The notes beneath the pieces are model-generated. The model saw nothing but the letters and a program-made list of their open reading frames with translations, did no database searches and was not told where the DNA came from. Below are positions 42,007 to 47,002 of a stretch of 47,002 nt of DNA, piece by piece. The stretch covers positions 1 to 47,002 of the forward strand of contig JAFWVY010000031.1 in NCBI GenBank assembly GCA_017523725.1. Direction: 5' to 3'. The stretch comes from Bacteroidales bacterium. GTDB lineage: Bacteria; Bacteroidota; Bacteroidia; Bacteroidales; UBA4181. Both the position numbers and the translations under genes were made by a program. The first letter of the stretch is position 1, and each line of letters opens with the position of its first letter.

Positions 42007-44145
42007 TCAACGGACCAGGTGTCCGGATTCACATTCCAAATGTCCGGGGGAGCACCTCATGTCCACCTGCAGATTGCTGATAAGATTTGTCGTTTTGAAC
42101 GGAAAACGCGGATAACAGAAAAGACTGAAACGAGGCTCCGTGACACTGGAAGTACAACCCCAGACAGAGGCATAGTCCTCCGGGTCCTCTCCCATGGCCG
42201 CAAGCTGGCAAAGATATGAGGCAATTGACTTGTTCTCGGCTATATAAACTGTATCGAGTCGTTCAATAACAGGACTGTGAGGACGTGTTTTGTCGTAATC
42301 GAAAAGGAGCACCCGCCTTCCATCTGGCATGAAACCGGCAAGCGTAAAAGTCATACTTTTGCCGATGGCCGGCAGATTGAGCACATTTCGGTCGGTAGCA
42401 AGGAATGTCAGGTTTTTCGCACGCATGTAATTGCGAAGCACCTGCACCGCATCGGCCCCCGACATCAGAGACGCCGCCAGATTATCTGTATCTTCTTCAG
42501 GGACTAAGCCATAACATTTCTCTTCGCGGCGTTCTTGCACCGAACGGGCATTCGGTGCAAAAACTGCATGATTCTCATCAAATCCTTTTACGGAAAATGT
42601 ATAATAGCCGATTACGCCGATGCTGTTCAGAACCTGTCGCAATTTTACCGTATGTCCGCGCCTTGAAGCTGCTACGTTATAAACCAACTGGTTATCGACA
42701 ATCCATCCGGCAGAGTGAAGTTTCCGGACTGCTTCCCGTGCCTCCGGCGTCACTTCCAGCGGCGTTTGGAAATGCGTCTGGACAATAAACTGGCGGACAC
42801 CGACAACCGAAGCTTTCTCCCGAAAATCCCGAAGAACTTCCACCAGTTCAGCATCCACGCGCATCGGCAGATAGACCGGAAGCCTGGAACCGAGCCTAAC
42901 TCGCTGCAGTTCGGCATATTTATCGCCATCCTTCCGCGCCGCGTTGGCCAGATGCTTGCGCCGGGCCATCTGAAGAACAGCATCCAAGATGGATTTCAAT
43001 GTCTTGTTCTGGCTCATCAAGGCATCGCCTCCTGTGATGAGAATGTCTCGGAGCTGGGTATCCTCCTCGAAATACCGCATCAGCCGATGCAGTTTTCTGG
43101 GCCATGATTCTTTGGGGAGCAATTGCATGAATTCAAAATTCAAACGGCGGCTTTGAAAGTCGTACATCCGCTGACACGATGCACACAGACCGCCGCAGGC
43201 ACGCCCCATCGTATCCGGGATAAGGATAGCCACATCCGGATAACGACGATGTATGTTACGGCCGTCCGGAACCAGCCAGCCGGCAGCGTTGGGCCGGCCG
43301 GCCTCCACGACATCCTCCCGCTCCCATGCCCGGATATGGCCGAAAGACTCCACGAGGTCTGGCGAATAGAGCAGATAGCTCCGTATCGAGGCATCGTCGT
43401 AAACGGTTCCCGACGTGTCCAGAAGTGAAAGATAATAGGGTGTGGCAAAAAATGGCATGCCTTTCTTGCGTGCCCGGTTGAGCACGTACATCGTCTCGGG
43501 CGAAAGCGTCTTGCCGAGAAAAAGCTGGATTTCTTTCGGCGTTTTCAGTGCCATTGCAAGATGAAAGCGGAAATCGTTCCACCACTGTGATACCCGGACG
43601 TATTTTTCTGCATATGCCATGCTTTCCGCAAAACAGAAACGACGGGAAGGATGTGTTTCCACACGCTGTATCAGCAAATGAATCATCCGCTCCTTGTTCT
43701 CACGCCGGATCTCCATCACATGCGGGTCCAGACCAGACGGCCAACGCGCCACCAAAATCCGGAGCCTGTGTCTGGAAATCGGCGGCACCAATGCACCGTA
43801 TAACATACTGAACTGGCTGTACAAATCCAGGTAAAGCGCCGTTCCATCCTCCGGAAGGCACTCATGCCGGAGCATGCGGTACAGACGTTGGAACGCATCG
43901 AAAGTGATATCCTCGTCACGGGACATCTCATGAATGGTCCGCCCCTCGCCGGCAAGCAGCGACAGGATTGTCTCTTTCGCCTGCGATGTCGGGAATCTGG
44001 AGACAAGGGCCGTCACGCCGGCCCGGAAAGCATGGGCATCGGTCGCCTGTGCGGCCAACTCGGAAATATCGGGAAACTTCTTATGGAACAGAAGTTCCAG
44101 TTGCGACATAGTGAGAAATAGCAGTTTTCTTTGTTTCATAGGCAT
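42007..44145 (-). CDS. Divergent lysine-2,3-aminomutase-like radical SAM protein
   Basis: A 712-residue protein; classical KamA is about 420. The first 300 residues are mostly helical and unassigned. The radical SAM site is RACGGLCASCQRMYDF (Cys317, Cys321, Cys324), followed by ILITGGDALMS, which corresponds to the KamA TGGDP motif. QFIVQTHFQTPLEVTPEA matches the NTHFNHPxEIT region. The PLP-binding lysine appears kept as Lys596 in NLPAIGKSMTF, but the usual GGGG loop is lost. Aminomutase activity is therefore possible, but the substrate is probably not free lysine. Its promoter overlaps the terminator of the UvrA2-like gene. Confidence 0.8.
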   Translation of the reverse strand: MPMKQRKLLFLTMSQLELLFHKKFPDISELAAQATDAHAFRAGVTALVSRFPTSQAKETILSLLAGEGRTIHEMSRDEDITFDAFQRLYRMLRHECLPEDGTALYLDLYSQFSMLYGALVPPISRHRLRILVARWPSGLDPHVMEIRRENKERMIHLLIQRVETHPSRRFCFAESMAYAEKYVRVSQWWNDFRFHLAMALKTPKEIQLFLGKTLSPETMYVLNRARKKGMPFFATPYYLSLLDTSGTVYDDASIRSYLLYSPDLVESFGHIRAWEREDVVEAGRPNAAGWLVPDGRNIHRRYPDVAILIPDTMGRACGGLCASCQRMYDFQSRRLNFEFMQLLPKESWPRKLHRLMRYFEEDTQLRDILITGGDALMSQNKTLKSILDAVLQMARRKHLANAARKDGDKYAELQRVRLGSRLPVYLPMRVDAELVEVLRDFREKASVVGVRQFIVQTHFQTPLEVTPEAREAVRKLHSAGWIVDNQLVYNVAASRRGHTVKLRQVLNSIGVIGYYTFSVKGFDENHAVFAPNARSVQERREEKCYGLVPEEDTDNLAASLMSGADAVQVLRNYMRAKNLTFLATDRNVLNLPAIGKSMTFTLAGFMPDGRRVLLFDYDKTRPHSPVIERLDTVYIAENKSIASYLCQLAAMGEDPEDYASVWGCTSSVTEPRFSLFCYPRFPFKTTNLISNLQVDMRCSPGHLECESGHLVR

Positions 44146-44219
44146 AGGTTTACGGCAAGTTGACAGTATAGTATGGCCGATGCATGGCCCGCTTGAAAGA
44201 AGCCGGTACCGACTATGTG

Positions 44220-44248
44220 CAAAGATAAAGAAAAACAGCAGACTTCAA
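44220..44248 (-). promoter_or_regulatory. Promoter of the aminomutase-like gene
   Basis: On the minus strand TTTG (44248-44245), an 18-base spacer (one shorter than usual), then TATCTTTG (44227-44220), exact TAnnTTTG. It lies within the 3' arm of the hairpin at 44226-44284 and gives a leader of about 70 bases. Confidence 0.5.
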
Positions 44249-44284
44249 AGGGAAACATTTTCCTGTCGCTGCTGTTTTTCTTTA
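44226..44284. terminator. 16-bp perfect inverted repeat, terminator of the UvrA2-like gene
   Basis: TAAAGAAAAACAGCAG (44226-44241) and CTGCTGTTTTTCTTTA (44269-44284) pair perfectly, with a smaller hairpin (GGAAA/TTTCC) in the loop. In either direction the second arm is T-rich. It is 24 bases past the stop of the gene at 44309. Confidence 0.7.
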
Positions 44285-44308
44285 AGAGATGACCCAAGCG
44301 GACGGGCA

Positions 44309-46774
44309 TCACCGGATATACCGTCCGGTGATACTGTGCGAATCGGTGGCGACTTCGGCGGGCGTGCCTAAGGCTACGATGCGTCCGCCTTCCAGTCCGC
44401 CACCGGGCCCCATGTCCACGACATAGTCTGCACTGCGGATGACATCGAGGTCGTGCTCGATAACGATAACGGTCGCCCCCATGCCGATGAGGTGACGGAA
44501 CACACCGAGCAGAGTCTGTATATCGAGCGGATGCAGGCCGATGGTGGGTTCGTCGAAGACAAAGAGTGTATCGCCCTGCCCGCGTCCCATTTCGCTGGCC
44601 AGTTTGAGCCGCTGCGCCTCACCGCCCGAAAGGCTCGGCGTCGCCTCGCCGAGGGTCAGATATCCGAGGCCGAGGTCGTGAAGCACTTGCATGCGCTGTT
44701 TCACCAGTTTGAGGTCGGCACATTCGTCCAGCGCCTCATCGATGCTCATACCCATCAGCTCCGGCAAAGAACTTCCCTCGCCGTCCTTCTTTTTCCGACG
44801 GATGTTGAAAGCTGTCCGGGCATAACGAGTGCCACGGCAGTCGGGGCATGGAATGTCCACGTCAGGCAGAAACTGTACATCGAGACTGATGCTTCCTGTG
44901 CCGTCGCAGACCGGACAGCGCAGGGCGCCCGTATTATAGGAAAAATCGCCAGCCTTATAACCGGCCGCCTGCCCGCCGTGCGCATACACCTTCCGCAATT
45001 CATCATGGATATCGGCATATGTGGCCACCGTAGATCGTATGTTGATTCCGATGGGCGTCGCATCAATAAGTTTCACCTGACGGAATCCTCCGGCCAATAT
45101 TGACAAGACATGCGCAGGCAACGGTTTGCCTGCCAGGAACGCCTGCAGCCCCGGCACAAGACTTTCCAGAATCATCGTGGTTTTTCCGGAACCGGAAACG
45201 CCGGTTACCACCGACAAACGCCCCTTGGGAAAACGGACCTCGAGGGGCCGGACAGTATGAATGGCACCGGTCGTCATCCGTATCTCCCCGATGGCAAAGA
45301 CATCGCCTGCAGGTACCGCAAGCGGTACCGACGGACCGGAAAGAAAACGGCCGATGCGCGAGGCGGCATGGCGTTCTATTTCAGAGATGCTGCCTTCGGC
45401 GATGACCCGACCTCCGCCGGCACCGGCTCCCGGCCCCAGTTCCACAATGTGGTCGGCATGCCGGAGCACCTGTGTATCGTGATCGACCAGTACAACGGTG
45501 TTGCCATCGGCAATCAAGTCGTCCATCACCCCATTGAGACCTTCCAGATTGGACGGATGAAGGCCGATGGAAGGCTCATCGAGCACGTAAAGGACGCCGG
45601 TCGTCCGGTTCCGTACGGCCCGGGCCAGCTGGACACGCTGGCGTTCGCCCGTGGAAAGCGTGGCAGCCGGACGGTCGAGCGACAGGTACGAAAGACCTAG
45701 ATCGACCAACCGGCGGGCCGTATCGTGGAAAGACTCGCAGATGCGCTCCGCCATCGGACGCAGTTCTACGGGCAACGAATCCGGCACTCCATGCACCCAT
45801 CCAATCAGTTCAGAAAGCGTCATCGTACAGGCCTCCGCCAGAGAAATGCCACGCAGCCTGGGGGCCCGGGCCGCATCAGAAAGACGCGAGCCTCCGCAGT
45901 CGGGACAGACATCCTCCTTCAGGAATTTCTCCACACGTTTCATGCCTTTCTCATCCTTGACTTTCGCCAGGGCATTCTCGACGGTATAGGTGGCGTTGTA
46001 GTAGGTAAAGTCGAGTTCCCCGGCCTGGTTGGACTTGGCAGAATGATAGAAAATGTGCTTCTTTTCGGCCGGTCCGTGCAGTACGATATCCTTCTCTTCG
46101 GGAGTAAGGTCGCGGTACGGCACATCCGTCCGGACGCCCATGGCACGGCAGATATCCGTCATCAGCGACCACATCAGCGAATTCCACGGTGCCACGGCCC
46201 CGCCATCGATGGTGAGAGTTTCGTCTGGCACAAGCGTCGATTCGTCCACCGTGCGCACCACGCCAGTACCGCTGCAGGTACGGCAGGCTCCCTGGCTGTT
46301 GAAGGCCAGTTCTTCGGCTCCGGGACCGTAGAAACGGGCGCCGCACTGCGGACAGGCCAGTTCCTGTTCGGCCGCTACATCCACCGACGGTGCGACATAA
46401 TGACCGTTCGGGCAACGGTGACTGCCGAGACGGGAGAACATCAGCCGCAGGCTGTTCAGCAGTTCGGACGAAGTACCGAACGTACTGCGGATGCCCGGGA
46501 CGCCAGGACGCTGGTGCAGTGCCAGCGAGGCCGGCACATAGCGCACCTCTTCCACCTGCGCCCGAGAGGCCTGTGTCATGCGACGCCGGGTATAGGTGGA
46601 CAGCGACTCCAGATACCGGCGGGAACCTTCGGCATAGAGTACCCCGAGCGCAAGTGACGATTTGCCCGACCCGGACACGCCGGCGATGGCGGTTATTTTC
46701 CCGAGCGGGATATCAACATCTATATTCTTGAGATTATGCGCTTTAGCTCCACGCACTTCGATATTTTCGGGCAT
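44309..46774 (-). CDS. UvrA2-like ABC ATPase
   Basis: An 821-residue UvrA paralogue, shorter than UvrA (about 940). The two Walker A sites are IAGVSGSGKSSL and VVTGVSGSGKTTM. The signature motifs are LSTGERQRVQLA and LSGGEAQRLKLA, and FVFDEPTIGLHPLDIQ is the second Walker B. Zinc modules appear as CPNGH/CPQCG, CRTCSGTG, CPDCGGSRL and CPVCDGTG...CPDCRGT. The UvrB-binding domain seems missing and is replaced by a short Cys-containing insert after LGSHRCPNGHY. Such UvrA2 proteins are linked to resistance to DNA-binding drugs rather than core excision repair. It follows the small conserved gene by 44 bases. Confidence 0.88.
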   Translation of the reverse strand: MPENIEVRGAKAHNLKNIDVDIPLGKITAIAGVSGSGKSSLALGVLYAEGSRRYLESLSTYTRRRMTQASRAQVEEVRYVPASLALHQRPGVPGIRSTFGTSSELLNSLRLMFSRLGSHRCPNGHYVAPSVDVAAEQELACPQCGARFYGPGAEELAFNSQGACRTCSGTGVVRTVDESTLVPDETLTIDGGAVAPWNSLMWSLMTDICRAMGVRTDVPYRDLTPEEKDIVLHGPAEKKHIFYHSAKSNQAGELDFTYYNATYTVENALAKVKDEKGMKRVEKFLKEDVCPDCGGSRLSDAARAPRLRGISLAEACTMTLSELIGWVHGVPDSLPVELRPMAERICESFHDTARRLVDLGLSYLSLDRPAATLSTGERQRVQLARAVRNRTTGVLYVLDEPSIGLHPSNLEGLNGVMDDLIADGNTVVLVDHDTQVLRHADHIVELGPGAGAGGGRVIAEGSISEIERHAASRIGRFLSGPSVPLAVPAGDVFAIGEIRMTTGAIHTVRPLEVRFPKGRLSVVTGVSGSGKTTMILESLVPGLQAFLAGKPLPAHVLSILAGGFRQVKLIDATPIGINIRSTVATYADIHDELRKVYAHGGQAAGYKAGDFSYNTGALRCPVCDGTGSISLDVQFLPDVDIPCPDCRGTRYARTAFNIRRKKKDGEGSSLPELMGMSIDEALDECADLKLVKQRMQVLHDLGLGYLTLGEATPSLSGGEAQRLKLASEMGRGQGDTLFVFDEPTIGLHPLDIQTLLGVFRHLIGMGATVIVIEHDLDVIRSADYVVDMGPGGGLEGGRIVALGTPAEVATDSHSITGRYIR

Positions 46775-46818
46775 ATTGTACGAGTGCTCAGGTAAACATT
46801 AGTCTACCCGTCGATTCA

Positions 46819-47002
46819 TTATTTCAGATTGTAACGCAGGCGCAACGCCTCTTTTTCTTCATCGGAACGGCTGGCATAGAAGGCTTTCCAACCGGGGCAG
46901 AAGCCGATATGCCAGTGCCAGAAACGCCCGATGAGAGAACGTGGATTCTTGTCGTAGCGGGCCCGCAGCTTGCAGTCTTCGCAGGGATAATGTTTCGTTT
47001 CC
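46819..47002 (-). CDS. Conserved small protein with CxxC motif, partial
   Basis: The last 61 residues are inside the window; the start lies beyond base 47002. The end reads HYPCEDCKLRARYDKNPRSL and later IGFCPGWKAFYASRSDEEK, closing with RLRYNLK. The Cys pair, a Trp-rich middle (RFWHWHIG) and a third Cys suggest a small metal-binding or zinc-ribbon-like protein. I recall similar small hypothetical proteins across the Bacteroidales, but no function. It lies 44 bases upstream of the UvrA2-like gene on the same strand and may share its transcript. Confidence 0.7.
   Translation of the reverse strand, partial: ETKHYPCEDCKLRARYDKNPRSLIGRFWHWHIGFCPGWKAFYASRSDEEKEALRLRYNLK

Noticed and set aside
1..47002. 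tRNA, rRNA, CRISPR arrays, insertion sequences
   Set aside because: No cloverleaf, rRNA core, regularly spaced repeats or transposase motifs were seen; intergenic gaps are all under about 205 bases.

Overview
The window reads as chromosomal DNA from a member of the Bacteroidales (Bacteroidaceae/Prevotellaceae-like, probably from gut or rumen). The reasons are promoters of the Bacteroidetes type (TAnnTTTG at about -7, TTTG at about -33), many short lipoprotein signal peptides, weak or absent Shine-Dalgarno sequences, and families typical of the phylum (YARHG, PCMD, PorT-like barrel, DUF6249 beside an ECF sigma factor). Almost every gene lies on the minus strand; the one clear plus-strand gene is an AraC regulator at 2678. 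No rRNA, tRNA, CRISPR array, insertion sequence or SusC/SusD pair was seen. No gene-free stretch exceeds about 205 bases.

Layout, left to right. 1-2501: a redox/hydrolase cluster (amidohydrolase cut by the window edge, iron-sulfur-type flavoprotein, alpha/beta hydrolase lipoprotein, flavodoxin) divergent from an AraC regulator, with a 21-bp-spaced direct-repeat operator between them. 3508-6204: GNAT acetyltransferase, GH43-like beta-propeller and an AAA/DUF4143 ATPase. 6330-7579: an ECF sigma factor between two small membrane proteins, with an ECF-type promoter candidate. 7704-11107: a DEDDh exonuclease and two more ATPases with nuclease-like C-termini, plus two copies of a 37-bp repeat. 11125-12615: macrodomain-like protein and AlkZ-like DNA glycosylase. 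12756-15776: nitroreductase lipoprotein, His/Cys-rich exported peptide and TonB-dependent receptor, with a good promoter at one end and an intrinsic terminator at the other.

15893-20669: the complete preQ1 branch of queuosine biosynthesis (queF-queC-queD-queE), followed on the same strand by an exported DUF3089-nucleoside hydrolase fusion and an AlkZ-related protein. The queF leader can fold as an H-type pseudoknot. 20787-36685: a saccharolytic stretch without SusCD: GH29 fucosidase, exported URO-D/MtaA-like protein, lipoprotein, GH78 rhamnosidase, YARHG protein, GT32 glycosyltransferase, dicarboxylate/amino-acid symporter, esterase, GH9 protein and a 1011-residue epimerase-glycosidase fusion. 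36778-47002: thioesterase, PorT-like barrel, PCMD lipoprotein, DUF2130 protein, oligogalacturonate-lyase-like lipoprotein, divergent lysine-aminomutase-like radical SAM protein, UvrA2-like ATPase and a conserved small protein cut by the window edge.

The best leads for new biology are the exported nucleoside-hydrolase fusion next to queuosine genes, the queF leader pseudoknot, the secreted epimerase-glycosidase fusion, the exported zinc-ligand-bearing URO-D protein, and the repeat associated with the ATPase genes. All functional calls come from reading sequence motifs; no database search was run.
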